The notes under the pieces were generated by a model, which was not told the origin of the DNA, did no database searches, and saw only the letters and a program-made list of their open reading frames with translations. DNA of 64,000 nucleotides from Bacteroidales bacterium (GTDB lineage: Bacteria; Bacteroidota; Bacteroidia; Bacteroidales; JAAYJT01). Shown here one piece after another: positions 54,201 through 62,800 of this stretch. Numbering within the stretch: the first letter of the stretch is position 1; the number at the start of each line of letters is the position of its first letter. The translations under genes were made by a program, and so were the position numbers. The stretch lies in NCBI GenBank assembly GCA_014860575.1, contig JACZJK010000057.1:62001-126000 (forward strand), in the 5' to 3' direction.

Positions 54201-57200
54201 CAGCGGCAATATCAATTGTTGCAATTGCAGGCAGGCCTTCGATAATTTCAACCTGCGTAGAATTCACAAAATTACCTACAACGCCTGGCGCTGTTACATC
54301 ACCAACGAATGATGCAGTGATGATGGAAGATCCAGTTCCGTTTACTCCCCTGGTGTCGCCGGTTAAGGTAGCAGAATAAGTTCCATTTCCGTTATCTGTG
54401 ACACTTGAGAGCAAACCTATCGTTGACTCCATGCTGACAACGCCGCGGCTTGTTGTAAGGCTGTTGCCCCACTGGTCTTTCAGTTGCAGTGTGATGGTGC
54501 TTGAACCATCTGTAGTCATTTCGTTAGGATTGGAAACGATTGTTGACTGCGCCAGGTTGGGTAATCCTTCGGTTATCTCAACTTCAGCAGTATCGTCAAT
54601 TTCCTGCGGTTCGCCAATATTATCAATAACAATTGTACCGCTGATGGTTGCTATCCCTGTTCCTGAAACATTTCCTGTAAGGGTAGCTGAATATGTTCCG
54701 TTAAGATGATCGGTAACTATGCTGATTGCACCAAGACTTGTTGTCAGCGCAACCGTTCCACGACTGTTTACAATCGGGTTACCAAGATGGTCTTTTAAGG
54801 TAACTGTAATTATACTTGAACCATCTGTTGTCATTGTCAATGGATCAGCTTCAATCTGAATCGTTGCAACATCAGGCAAGCCTTCAGTAATGGTTACTGT
54901 GGCCGTGGAAAGCTGTGAAGGCGAACCACCGTCATTGAAAAATCCATTAACTCCGGAAGCTGAACCACTGCCTGCAAATGAGCCGGTGATATATGCTATA
55001 CCCACGCCATTCAAAGGCCTTACATCACCACTTAGGATCGCAATATATCTACCGTCATCATCGTATGAAGTAGCAGATAGTTCACCAAGCACATTGGAAA
55101 GCAAAGTAGCCTCGCCCCTGTTATTCTGAACCAGGTTGCCCAGATGATCCTTTAGTTGCAAAGTGATCAGAGATGTTTCATCAGTGGAAATAGATGTTGG
55201 ATCGGCAGAAATTGTGCTTGTTACCAGATTCGGCAAACCTTCGGTGATGCTCACAATTTCATTATCAACAATGCTTCCATCGGTTAGCAGTGGATCGGTA
55301 AAATCAATAACGCCGGTAATGGTTGCATTGCCTACGCCATGGTTTACAGCGTCATAGCTTGCATAAAGGCTGGCAATATAAATACCTGAACCTGTATAAA
55401 AAGCTTCGATGGAAACAGGTCCATTGTTAATTCCAAACCCTCCAAGTGTAGTATTGAGTGATACTTCTCCATCATTGGTGGTTCTGTTATTGTCAAATTC
55501 ATCTTTTAACTGAACAGTTAAAACCACATTCTCATCTGTTGTCATTTCGGGGCTGGCAGCAGTAATGAGCGTATTGGCAAGAGAAGGAGGAGCCGGATCA
55601 ACCATCACATCGCGGGTTTGGTTGAGCGTTACAGTATTTACAACTGCCGAAAATACATTCAGCCCGGTTTCCGTAACCCTTACATTGGTCACGTAGCTGC
55701 CGTTTCCTGTATTAATCAGCGCTGAAGATGGGATTGGAATCCATGTATTTCCAGAACCGGCCCTGTGTTCATCATCACCTTGTAAAAGGATCTGAACATC
55801 CTGGCAGGTACAGAGGAAGTTTCCAAAAGCATCGCGTGGGATAATGGTCACCTGCACATAATCGCCTGCAATAACAGGGGATGTATAACTGATAGTGAGT
55901 TCACTCAGGGATGCGTTTACCGGTCCCGGGCCAATCACTATATCCTTCAGCTCTCCGCTCTTGAATGCCTGTAAGGCATCTGCGGCACGCAGCCAGTATG
56001 ATCCAATCTGGTTTACCGTTATGGCATCATTAAAAGTGCGAACACCCTGATATCCGGCGAAAGAAGGCGTACCACCCGGAAACTGTACCAAAACATCGTT
56101 GGATGATTTGAATCGGATATTGCCGGCATAATCTCTGGCAATGTTGAAATACACATCGCGGGCTGTAACCTTCACACTGAAAGGAATACCGGCTTGCTTT
56201 CTCACTCCACCGATATTGTGACTTTCCACCGGAACAGGCTCTACAAGGAAATTGTTGAGCGGTGCATTGTAAACGATAATGGGTGCTGTAGTTCCAGGGC
56301 TGGAAGTTGGGCCATCTGTAATTGTAATAGTGGGTGTTTCCTGAGCATTATAAAATATAAATCCACCAACCACGGCAATACCCGCGGTAAAACCTTGCGG
56401 ACCATTGGCAGGCATCACCCTGGGATTGCCCCGTGGCGATGAAGATGCAGTAGTGGTCCAAAGCACGTCATTTTGCCCATCGTAATTGGTTTTGACATTG
56501 CCGAATTCATCGTATACGGTGGCAGTTACTGAGAACTCAGTGCCAGCTATTACTGAACCATTGGCTGCGAGTGTGAAATAATTGATTGGTGCAGGCGTAA
56601 CCTCAATATCGCCTTGCTGCCCTTCTTTTGAACCATCATTTACCTTCACATAAAATGCACCTGTTTCTTTAAGGTTAACTCCATTGATAAAGGTTTTAAC
56701 ACCTAAATCGGCAGTTAAGAATGTATAGCCATCTGGTAAAGTAGTAGGCTGAGCTGGGTTGTTGCTTACGTTATTGGTGCTAAACTCTATGGTTCCAGTA
56801 TAATCGTATTTCAGGTTATCGAATTCATCATACGCAGTAACCGTAGGTGATGTCGTAACCCCAGCCATATGCGGGCTTACTATTCCGGCAACAGTGAAAT
56901 ATTCAAGCGCGCCTGGAATTATATTAAAAGCCTCCGAAACCGGTTGAGTAATTATCGGACTACCTGCACTGGCAATCAGCGTATATCCATTGCCGGTTTT
57001 ATTGATCCATAAATCTGTAAAGGTGGCTACACCATTCACGGCATTCAAGGTAAGCGTGCCATTCAGAACTCCGGCCTCACCAATAGATGGATTGGTTTGA
57101 ATAGCCAACGTTACAGCTGCACTTGAATTTGTCATGGTATTGCCATAAGTATCAGTAATGCGAACCGAAACCGGAATATTCTGTCCGGCAGCTGTGTTCA

Positions 57201-59298
57201 CTGGTGAAGTGAGGAAAACCAGCCTGTTGGGCGCAAAGTTGGCTGTAACAGTAGTACTGCTTGTTACATTCAAATCGGTACGAGGATTATTGGTGCTTCC
57301 ATCGCTCCAATTAATGAAGTTATATTCAGTGTCAGGAACTGCGGTGACTGCTGTGCCATTGCCACCATTTGCAATCGTTTGCGGTGTTGTACCGCTGATA
57401 CTTCCGTCGGGTCCGGCAAGGTAAGTCAACACAGAATGGGTTCGGAAAGAAGATGATGTTAAGTAAGACGAATTTCCACAAAGGTTATTGGCATAAACCC
57501 TAAGGTAGTATGTGATGCTTTGGCTGAGTCCTGTGGCCACTGCAGAAGTGGTTGTGGTTGAACCCTGTGCAATTCCGTTGCCATAAGCAACTGACGAACT
57601 GGTTCCTACAACCCAATAATAGGTAATTGTTCCCGAACCGGTTGATCCGCCAAATGATAAGTTTGCTGCTGTGGTGCCTGTTGGCGTTCCTGAAGCCGAA
57701 GTGGGTGTTGAAGCCGGTTGGTTTACAGTTACTGTTGCAGACGCACAACCTGCACTAAACCCGGAAGCATTGTAATTTCTTGCGTAGTAGGTTGTAGTAG
57801 TGGTAGGATATACCGGAAAAGGATTACCTGTGCCAATGAATGTTGTACCACAACCACCCGTATACCAATACACAGTTCCCTGTGCATTGCTTACTGAAAG
57901 TTGGGTCGCACTGCCACTGCAAGTGGTCGAAGGGTTAGCGCTGGCACTTGAAGGGTTAGCGGGCTGAGTAATAAATGATAATTGTGAACCATATCCTGTA
58001 CCTGCTGAGTTGGTTGCATAGGCCCTCACATAATAGGTGGTATTGGAAGCTAATCCTGTAAGTGAGCTCGAATACGAACCGGTTCCAATACCATTGCTGG
58101 TAATACCGGTATAGCTTGATATCGTTGGTGAACCGCTAGTATTCCACACGACTCCTCGATTGTTTACAGTAGCGCCTCCTGTAGCGGTTACATTGCCACC
58201 AGATGAGGCAGCATTGGTGGTAACAGTGCTCACCGTTGTAGTTGATACAGAGGGGACAGATATGTTTGACGTACTGAATGATACTAGAGGCCCGTAGCCT
58301 GTTCCAATTGAATTGATTGCGTAAGCACGAACATAATATAGGGTTCCGGGATTTAATCCGCTCATGGATGCTGTGAACGAGCCGGTCCCAGCCCCGCTGA
58401 TTACCTTGGAATGAATGGTTATTGGTGGGTTGGTGGTGCTGTAAACAATTCCCCTTTCGATAACTGTTGAACCACCATCACTACTCACATTACCGCCTGA
58501 GTTTCCACTACTGCCGGTGATGCTTGTAACAGAATATGTTTGATTTACCGTAGGCGCAGCCTGAACAACCCCACCAGTAACGTCCCAACGCCAAACACCT
58601 GTTTGACTAATGTTTGAATTATACTGGTTCTGGTTAAAGTTGCTCTGGCCTGAGTAGGGAAGCAAGGCATAGGTTATCTGATTACCTGCCGACCACCCTG
58701 CAGTAGGCCATGCGGAGTTATTTCCTGATTTCCACCATCCAATATTATTATACCGAATTTCAATCTGGAAGTCCAGATTCGTAGATGAATAGCTTCCAGG
58801 TTTTCTCAAAACAACCTGAAACGTCACGCCATTTGTTCCAACCCCGCCTCCAACACTACTGTTGTACGGATAAACTGTATGCCAGGTTGCCACTACAAAA
58901 TTGCTACCTGTGTTCTGATCAAAATATACGTTTCCACCTTTTCGTGGATCAAGATCATCATACTGTGCTGCAATGATAGGCCCACTTGTATAGGCCTGGA
59001 TACCTAGTGGGCTGTATCCGCTATTGCCGTGTCCAAAGGTAATATACCCATTTGAGCCCACATAAACAGACGTATATGTATTTGCACCAAATCTCACTCC
59101 ATAAGGAAAAACAGAGGTAATACTCACGCTTTGATTACAGTCGTCGCACCCTGATAAAGTGGTCAGATTGTTGCTGTATGACAATAGGGATGCCTGGCCG
59201 AAAAGTTGGCTGCCAGATATAAGCAACGCGACCACCATCAGGAATTGACCTAACAAGCGGGTCAATCCATTTTTTTTGTTGTGTAAGTTATTTTTCAT
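45226..59298 (-). CDS. Giant T9SS surface adhesin with Big_1-like and MBG/YDG repeats
   Basis: A roughly 4690-residue (about 0.49 MDa) secreted protein. Domains in order by approximate base position: signal peptide (59298-59195); a NIDO-like domain with 'SVYVGSNGYITFG' and 'IIAAQYDDLDPRKGG' (59190-58570); FN3/Ig-like modules (58560-57440); an 'INWSDGS' repeat (57430-57245); filamin/Ig-like modules (57240-55600); about 15 Big_1-like repeats (55600-50745); more Ig-like modules to 49720; about 13 MBG/YDG repeats (49720-46430); then a carboxypeptidase-regulatory-like and dockerin-like region with 'GDVNSNNAVNATDALFVRN', a cohesin-like module and a T9SS sorting domain ('CYPNPFNDFMSIGYS', end at 45229). 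The start at 59298 has a good SD sequence (GGAGGT). A role in adhesion or biofilm is inferred. Confidence 0.88.
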   Translation of the reverse strand: MKNNLHNKKNGLTRLLGQFLMVVALLISGSQLFGQASLLSYSNNLTTLSGCDDCNQSVSITSVFPYGVRFGANTYTSVYVGSNGYITFGHGNSGYSPLGIQAYTSGPIIAAQYDDLDPRKGGNVYFDQNTGSNFVVATWHTVYPYNSSVGGGVGTNGVTFQVVLRKPGSYSSTNLDFQIEIRYNNIGWWKSGNNSAWPTAGWSAGNQITYALLPYSGQSNFNQNQYNSNISQTGVWRWDVTGGVVQAAPTVNQTYSVTSITGSSGNSGGNVSSDGGSTVIERGIVYSTTNPPITIHSKVISGAGTGSFTASMSGLNPGTLYYVRAYAINSIGTGYGPLVSFSTSNISVPSVSTTTVSTVTTNAASSGGNVTATGGATVNNRGVVWNTSGSPTISSYTGITSNGIGTGSYSSSLTGLASNTTYYVRAYATNSAGTGYGSQLSFITQPANPSSASANPSTTCSGSATQLSVSNAQGTVYWYTGGCGTTFIGTGNPFPVYPTTTTTYYARNYNASGFSAGCASATVTVNQPASTPTSASGTPTGTTAANLSFGGSTGSGTITYYWVVGTSSSVAYGNGIAQGSTTTTSAVATGLSQSITYYLRVYANNLCGNSSYLTSSSFRTHSVLTYLAGPDGSISGTTPQTIANGGNGTAVTAVPDTEYNFINWSDGSTNNPRTDLNVTSSTTVTANFAPNRLVFLTSPVNTAAGQNIPVSVRITDTYGNTMTNSSAAVTLAIQTNPSIGEAGVLNGTLTLNAVNGVATFTDLWINKTGNGYTLIASAGSPIITQPVSEAFNIIPGALEYFTVAGIVSPHMAGVTTSPTVTAYDEFDNLKYDYTGTIEFSTNNVSNNPAQPTTLPDGYTFLTADLGVKTFINGVNLKETGAFYVKVNDGSKEGQQGDIEVTPAPINYFTLAANGSVIAGTEFSVTATVYDEFGNVKTNYDGQNDVLWTTTASSSPRGNPRVMPANGPQGFTAGIAVVGGFIFYNAQETPTITITDGPTSSPGTTAPIIVYNAPLNNFLVEPVPVESHNIGGVRKQAGIPFSVKVTARDVYFNIARDYAGNIRFKSSNDVLVQFPGGTPSFAGYQGVRTFNDAITVNQIGSYWLRAADALQAFKSGELKDIVIGPGPVNASLSELTISYTSPVIAGDYVQVTIIPRDAFGNFLCTCQDVQILLQGDDEHRAGSGNTWIPIPSSALINTGNGSYVTNVRVTETGLNVFSAVVNTVTLNQTRDVMVDPAPPSLANTLITAASPEMTTDENVVLTVQLKDEFDNNRTTNDGEVSLNTTLGGFGINNGPVSIEAFYTGSGIYIASLYASYDAVNHGVGNATITGVIDFTDPLLTDGSIVDNEIVSITEGLPNLVTSTISADPTSISTDETSLITLQLKDHLGNLVQNNRGEATLLSNVLGELSATSYDDDGRYIAILSGDVRPLNGVGIAYITGSFAGSGSASGVNGFFNDGGSPSQLSTATVTITEGLPDVATIQIEADPLTMTTDGSSIITVTLKDHLGNPIVNSRGTVALTTSLGAISIVTDHLNGTYSATLTGNVSGTGIATISGTIVIDNIGEPQEIDDTAEVEITEGLPNLAQSTIVSNPNEMTTDGSSTITLQLKDQWGNSLTTSRGVVSMESTIGLLSSVTDNGNGTYSATLTGDTRGVNGTGSSIITASFVGDVTAPGVVGNFVNSTQVEIIEGLPAIATIDIAADPISMTTDDSSTITVQLRDQFGNLILNNRGPVVLSTDLGVIGDTDYTSAGQYAAILTANSSGTGTATIEGTIQIDGSGLVLDIVDFATVQITEGLPSLAQSSISAFPLTMTTDESSNITLQLKDQWGNLLSSSRGVVTMESTIGLLSSVTDNNDGTYAASLTGDTRGLNGTGLSLITASFEGTGTAETVSGNFADNTTVEITEGLPSGLTTTITANPVEMTIDQSSLISVQLKDWLGNLIVNDRAEVSLFTDLGILTPVNYIDNGIYTATLSGNDQGTGLATITGSFAIIGDITVADIIDIDDDATVLITEGLPAVAEIQITADPLTMTTDEISVISVQLYDQFGNTIVNDRGTVALSTNRGNLSGVTYIENGLYTATLYGNADGVGVATITGTIIIDDSGDAVAIDDNAQVTITEGLPAVAMIQITADPLTMTTDESSLISVQLYDQFGNMIVNNRGTVALSTDRGNLLGVSYVSNGLYTATLYGNADGVGVATITGTIIIDDIGDAVAIIDNAQVTITEGLPAIATIEITAEPTTMTTDESSTITVQLRDQFGNTIVTNRGPVVLSTNLGVIGVTNYTINGQYAATLTANSSGTGIATITGTIQIDGEEPALDIADNATVLITEGLPSLAQSSISASAETMTTDGSSTITLQLKDQWGNLLTSSRGIVTMESSIGLLSSVTDNFNGTYTATLTGDTRGLNGTGISEITASFDGTGSAETVEGDFANNTTVEITEGLPVVATTTITADPVEMTIDQTSLISVQLKDQFGNLIVNDRAVVQLNTSRGVLTVVTYFEAGVYHATLSGNNQGVGLATITGTIQADGEGSHLQIVDDATVLIIEGVPAIATTIITADPSEMTIDQTSLISVQLIDQFGNLIVNDRATVALSTDRGVLTGVIYVGNGIYTATLSGNSDGVGLATITGTIQIDGGGAVLNISDNATVLITEGLPNVLTSTITASPITMTSDASSVVTVQLKDQFGNLIVNNRGTVVLSTDLGVLTVTSYDGAGTYIATLTGNESGTGIATLTGTIVIDDEGSPQAFNDDAQVIITEGLPNLSQISITADPESITADGTSLILVQLKDQWGNNLTSSRGTIALSTSPIGALTSVTDNLDGTYNATFFLNAFGTGLATITGTLAGEVNGNISDDAIVTVTHGVATQLTILTEPSPTAMAGVPFATQPQVRIEDQFGNLVSGDNTTEVTATRYLGTEQLYGTVTVTATDGIATFTDLYYTKMETITLIYSSDTDLSNSNAISSQIVVDHAATAYYTITDANFIMAGGARAPYTVKRYDEFGNIVNKVVGNTDANEPVYLYSSSTGANKQFRDAATGGNIITLINILPGATSANFWYYDEKTGMHTITVSDNSVAPDGDLGVNDASDLIEVRPAALKDFLVYGIESPHYYGDIQTVTVEARDLFNNRKINYTGSITFSITDFDAIPPADYQFTLGNAGIMTFPASILFTKPSSFSPVDEWWVTAIDLADPTKYGAQTEIIVLERPINVIADHQVKYFYGDAYDLGTNLFTVSSGIEPEAEIYANSELITNVTLASDGTDPAAFVGDYDIVTSNATGINGFNPAYYNINYSTAGKLTVVARPITIEVSPELQAKVYGEMDPIFSYTVSSALNLVNNDQFTGALAREIGEDVGLYGIDQGSLLIYDEDGLVNKTANYNITFIGGDFEITKKPVLVTADEQNKTYGDDDPALTFVSAPVNGSVLPNGIAVSFSGELIRELGETVGSYEIYQGSLNNDNYTITYVGDLLNIAPLAVQVTADAKEKTYGDLDPLLTFVSVPAVGSTLQNGLTISFTGELIRITGENVGDYAILKNTVNNSNYTITYTGANLTIHALDVDVYADAKSKVYGQVDPALTFESEPEVGFELANGEVIGFNGALNRDLGEAVGNYTINQHTVDNGNYNITYHEADLVITQLQVQVFADVQSKTYGDIDPILTFVSNPTVGTELDNGDAIAFTGELSRVAGEDVGAYNILQNNVANSNYDIVYTGAQLTIIPLAVAVNAEPKVKIFGQLDPAFTFVSDPAVGAVLANFEVIEFTGALLREPGEDVGAYAIYQNSVANTNYTITYTGADLTISKLDVSVTAHSQSKTYGDLDPVLSFTSDPAVGFELDNGIYIGYTGSLVRAMGEDVGSYEIGQGSLGNNNFNISFTGNSLEIDPLAVTVAADGKSKVYGNLDPDLTFVSNPIVGYTLPNDEVIGFTGWLNRDAGETVGSYTINRNSLDNSNYTITYVENELEITPLAVTVTADSKTKVYGNADPALTFVSDPAVGSTLPNNLIIEFSGELDRNAGENVGSYNIYRNTVNNTNYNISYFSDLLTITERPLTITAENRNKTYGDLLVLGTTEFSISGDGMAFTETIDELTLNSDGTPVLADAGVYPIHTSNAVGSQGFLLSNYNITYSSAGTLMVEARPLTLYDFGAANKTYDGSTTVIGTGWFDNRLPGDILAFSFEANFEDKNVGTNKTVNYTNIAIVGGPDQFNYHLLTVDGTANASILAKALSITANDLTKAYGNTLVFEGTEFESAGMVNGETIASITLVSDGTPSNAPLGVYPIVASDAVGNTGTLMTNYLITYFDGELTVEFSLLGTVSYWKNNNDIPIQDVVVKLINNQSQVLATATTDAAGAYTFIEQNPGEIDRIEVSTSLPWGGNNSTDALAIQLKTVGLPPAYWTPSNFIDFVGDVNSNNAVNATDALFVRNRSIYTIDSYPAGDWAFNAKNLGMNFTNINLNTAVFNYSDLNSNILDIRALCFGDVNGSYNFGGAKSLTSAHNDEITKVVPGMQFEIPVRVDKTIEFSALSLQLAYPDDKISIVGIKSDINGLEYNVANGFINIGWYNLNPVVMQNGDAIITLVVTSNAPIGSDDDIFFFSSETEFADKSGEVIQNYDLSMSRIDNSMEYALQCYPNPFNDFMSIGYSMVEPGDVKISVVNSLGSVVTVLADHHHEAGNHILGFTAGKYTLSKGLYFVRMEVRTENTSFTKLASVIFVE
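46430..49720 (-). repeat. About 13 MBG/YDG-type repeats
   Basis: Nine units have the form 'VTADSKTKVYGNADPALTFVSDPAVG...LP...I.FSGELDR..GE.VGSY.I....V.N.NY.I.Y' and four are related longer units such as 'NKTYGDLLVLGTTEF' and 'NKTYDGSTTVIGTGWF'. Unit length is about 80 residues. These are beta-sandwich modules of MBG/YDG type, common in large bacterial surface proteins. Confidence 0.85.
50745..55600 (-). repeat. About 15 Big_1-like repeats
   Basis: Each unit carries a spacer 'TITEGLP' followed by 'ITADP.TMTTDESS.I.VQLKDQFGN.IVN.RG.V.LST..G....V.Y...G.Y.A.L.G...G.G.ATITGTI'. The unit is about 105 residues (315 nt) and 14 'EGLP/EGVP' spacers occur. They are bacterial immunoglobulin-like modules of the invasin/intimin kind. 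Confidence 0.85.
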
Positions 59299-59300
59299 GG

Positions 59301-59738
59301 TTACCTCCAATTTGCTTTGGTTTCGGAAACTGACCAGCTCGAAGCATTCTTTGCCAGGCTGAGCTTAATCTCATAAGCCTGGTATCCATTGCCCTGGTTT
59401 TTATTAAAGATCATAATCACATCAGCATTGCTGCCGCTTATTTCAAGTTTCTCGAACATGATGAATGCTTCAACATTCTTATTAAACATGTCGTCTTTTT
59501 CAAGAAAAATTATTCGTTGGCCAAACTTGGATACGGGTATATCAGTCGGAAAACTAACAGCATGTTGCATGATGTAAACAGCATTGGGATGGCCCTGGCT
59601 GTCGGTTGGGAACTGCTGCTGTATAGCAGGGGTGTCAAGACACTGTTTCAAAATTGCTGCCTGTTCGCTCAAGGCTTGTCCAAAAGCAAGAACAGCAGAA
59701 ATCAACAGCATGGCAAGGATGAAGAATTTTCTTTTCAT
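59301..59738 (-). CDS. Small secreted protein coupled to the giant adhesin gene
   Basis: A 145-residue protein. It starts with a signal peptide (MKRKFFILAMLLISAVLAFGQ), chosen at 59738 over upstream codons because of this. The mature part has 'VYIMQHAVSFPTDIPVSKFGQRIIFLEKDDMFNKNVEAFIMFEKLEISG', of no family I know. Its stop lies 3 bp from the adhesin start, and the adhesin SD sequence sits in its last codons, so it and the adhesin are translationally coupled. It may be an accessory of the adhesin (inference). No T9SS domain is present. Confidence 0.75.
   Translation of the reverse strand: MKRKFFILAMLLISAVLAFGQALSEQAAILKQCLDTPAIQQQFPTDSQGHPNAVYIMQHAVSFPTDIPVSKFGQRIIFLEKDDMFNKNVEAFIMFEKLEISGSNADVIMIFNKNQGNGYQAYEIKLSLAKNASSWSVSETKANWR
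59304..59310 (-). promoter_or_regulatory. Shine-Dalgarno sequence of the giant adhesin gene
   Basis: GGAGGT with about 6-nt spacing to the ATG at 59298. It overlaps the last codons of the upstream small gene. Clear SD sequences are uncommon in this phylum, so this one is notable, and it fixes the start at 59298 rather than 59310. Confidence 0.7.
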
Positions 59739-59802
59739 GGTTTGATATATTTTGTTGTTATTATTCATGATACTGTGTTTTAATATCTCGTATTTCAATT
59801 AC

Positions 59803-62800
59803 TTATTCGACCCCCGTGCAGGAATATGTATCCACACCTGACCATGGGTAGGTATCTCCTGCACCAGGGATCAGGTAATTCACAAACTGCACTTTTGTAG
59901 ATACAATGAGTAGTATCTCGTTGTAGTTGGCGGTTCCCCACCAGTTACAACTTGCGTCAATATTTGCAGAAGTCGTGCTTGTAATGCCGTGATTGGCATT
60001 ACTGGTAATGCTATTGCCATTGATTGAAATTCCAGGATCAGTACCCGTGTTTTCATCATTTTTCAGAACCCGGATACCAGCTGAGCTATTGCCTGCCGCA
60101 CCATTGCCAGAGATCAGGTTGTTTTCGATGCTAATACCGCTTGCACTAGCATTTGCCCTCGGACGTATAAGGATACCACCGCCATCATTTGCACCGGCAT
60201 TCTGGCCGTTGTTTGTGATCGTGGAGTTTTGTACGATGATATTAGAGAATGTTCCTTCACGCCAGGTAAAATATATACCCGAGCCTGGAGCACCGGAAAC
60301 ATTTCCGTTGCCATTAACCGTAATACCATTCAGGTTAACATTCTTTCCTTTGTTGAACATTAAACCAAAATACATATTGCCAGAGAAAGAAGTTCCGGTA
60401 ATGCTTACATTGTTTAGATCATCGCTGTTGTCATAATTATCGAGGGTAGCTGCAGTAGAGAATCCGAACAGGTTGCCGTCCATTTCACCATTGGTAATCG
60501 TAAGTCCGTCAACTTTGGCTTCAGCATCAATCTGTAAGCCGTTGCCGTTGATGTTCAACACAGTGTTAGTCAATGTAAGATTTGTTATATCCGAACCTGC
60601 ACTCACATGTACACCATACAGATGCTGGTTGGATATTACGTTAACAAGTGCAATCCCAGATAATATTCCATTGATATGAATACCACGGCTGGGCGGCGAA
60701 CTGCCTCCAGGGCCAACAATGGCTATGTCTTTAATGGCAACATTACTGGCTGTGATGCTCAAAATATTCGTGGAAAGTGCATTGCTGCTTTGTATCAAGG
60801 TGTTGACAGCGCCATAGCCTGAAATGGTAACACCCTTCGTCACATTTATAAGTTCATCATAATTTCCTGAAGCTACTGAAATGTAATGTCCGTTCACTGT
60901 GGTTTCGGCATCAATTGCCGACTGTATGGTCATATGTGTAGCTATAATTTCAGTATTTGGTTCTGAAGGATCATGATTGTAAACTATAACTGGCCCCATC
61001 ACCCCAAGAGTACCATTGATTAAGTTTATATCATAGTTGTCAGTAGTATTAGTATTACCAGCATCCTTAATCACTATATCAAATATTTCTACGAGGTAGA
61101 ACCCAGCGAGTGCATCTGCTTCTGCTCCTGCACTCGAAAGTGTTAGAGTCATGGTATGACTGCCAGCTAGAGATGTGCCATTTGTCAGAGTATATTCATT
61201 GTTTTCAAATGTATATATATTACCATAGGACTTGCTGACATTGTTGGCTGTGATCTCAAGCGGACGGGATGTTACCTCAAGATTTCCATTAACATAGGTA
61301 ATATTATATTTGGCTGTGACATTATTGCTTGAGCCGTCAAGAATTACTGCGGCGCTCGGAATATTGTCGCTCGTACCTACGGCGGCCTGAGAACCAGTCA
61401 AGGTAACTGCTTGCAGGGTATGCCCAACAAGTAGTGCACCGGCTGTAACCGAGTAACCGGCATTTGTCAACGGTATACCGTCATAGACCTTACTATCACT
61501 ACCTGCGGTGATGGTAAGCGGCGCAATACCTGTGCATGAATATTTATCCTCTTCTGACCACAGGTGTGTTTCACCTCCTGCATCCGGAATCAGGTAATTC
61601 ACAAACTCTACATTGACTGATACTTTTGGCAGGATTTCGCTAAAGTTTATTGTTCCCCACCAGTTGCAACTGGCGATGAGTGGTGCTTCTATAATATCAA
61701 GGTTGTTTACACCATATGGCTCAATACCATCACTTTGCCAGGTTGAAACATTATTATTGTAAATTGCATTATTTACAACAGTGCCTGTATTGGAACTGGC
61801 CATTACTACACCCTGTGCGTTGTCAAATATTGCGTTTTCATTAACATTGATACCGGTAGATGTTCCATAAGCATTGATACCTGCAACGTTGTTATAAATC
61901 TTATTGTTTTCTACAGTCCAATCCTTTGTGCTACTGAGGCGCATGCCTGAGGTAAGTGCAATGCTTTGGAATCTTCCTACGCCTGGTAAATGGCCATATA
62001 TTTCATTGTTAATAACAGAAACATTCTCCTCATTGCCATTGGCTGATATGCCTCTGAACAAGTCCTTGCCAGGCAAACCAATATTGTCAGTAGTCCCTCC
62101 ATTATTATAAATAGAATTGCCTTCAATGATGGTGTTTATATTGAATGGCCCGGGTCTGGGATCAGCGCCAAGATTATAGATTTCTGAATAATTCAGTTCT
62201 ATACCCATCAACTCATTGTTGTAAATTTCATTGTTTTTGATGGTTAGGTTACTTGTAGCCAGTAAAGGAGAACCGGATGAAACCTTATTTGCCAATGTCA
62301 TTGCCGGTTGTGAATACACTGATATTCCTTTGCCTGACCAAATGTTTATAACATCCTGTGTATTGGCAAAAATCTCATTTCCTTCAATTGTTATGTTCTG
62401 AGAATGGAATATAAAGATCCCATAACTGTTATTGGTAATCCGGTTGTTTTTAATGATGACATCCTGAACGCCGAAGCCCCACCAGGAACTGAAAGTAAAA
62501 TCAGTTGCTCCTGCTGGTTTTACTCCTAATATGTATTTATCGCCACCAACCATGATGCCTCCATTGGTTTTTCCATCAGCAGTACCTGACTGATCTTTAG
62601 CTCCCTGGATTGTAAATCCCTGAATAGTTACTCCACTGGAGATTATTTGGAAAACATCACGATCAACACCACCATCGGTTGGGGCATTCACGATTACATC
62701 CTCTGGAGTGTTCACATTTCCTGTTAGGATGATGGATTTATCAATTTTGATTGGAGCCAATAGATTGTATGATCCGTTAGCCACCTGAATTGCATCTGCT

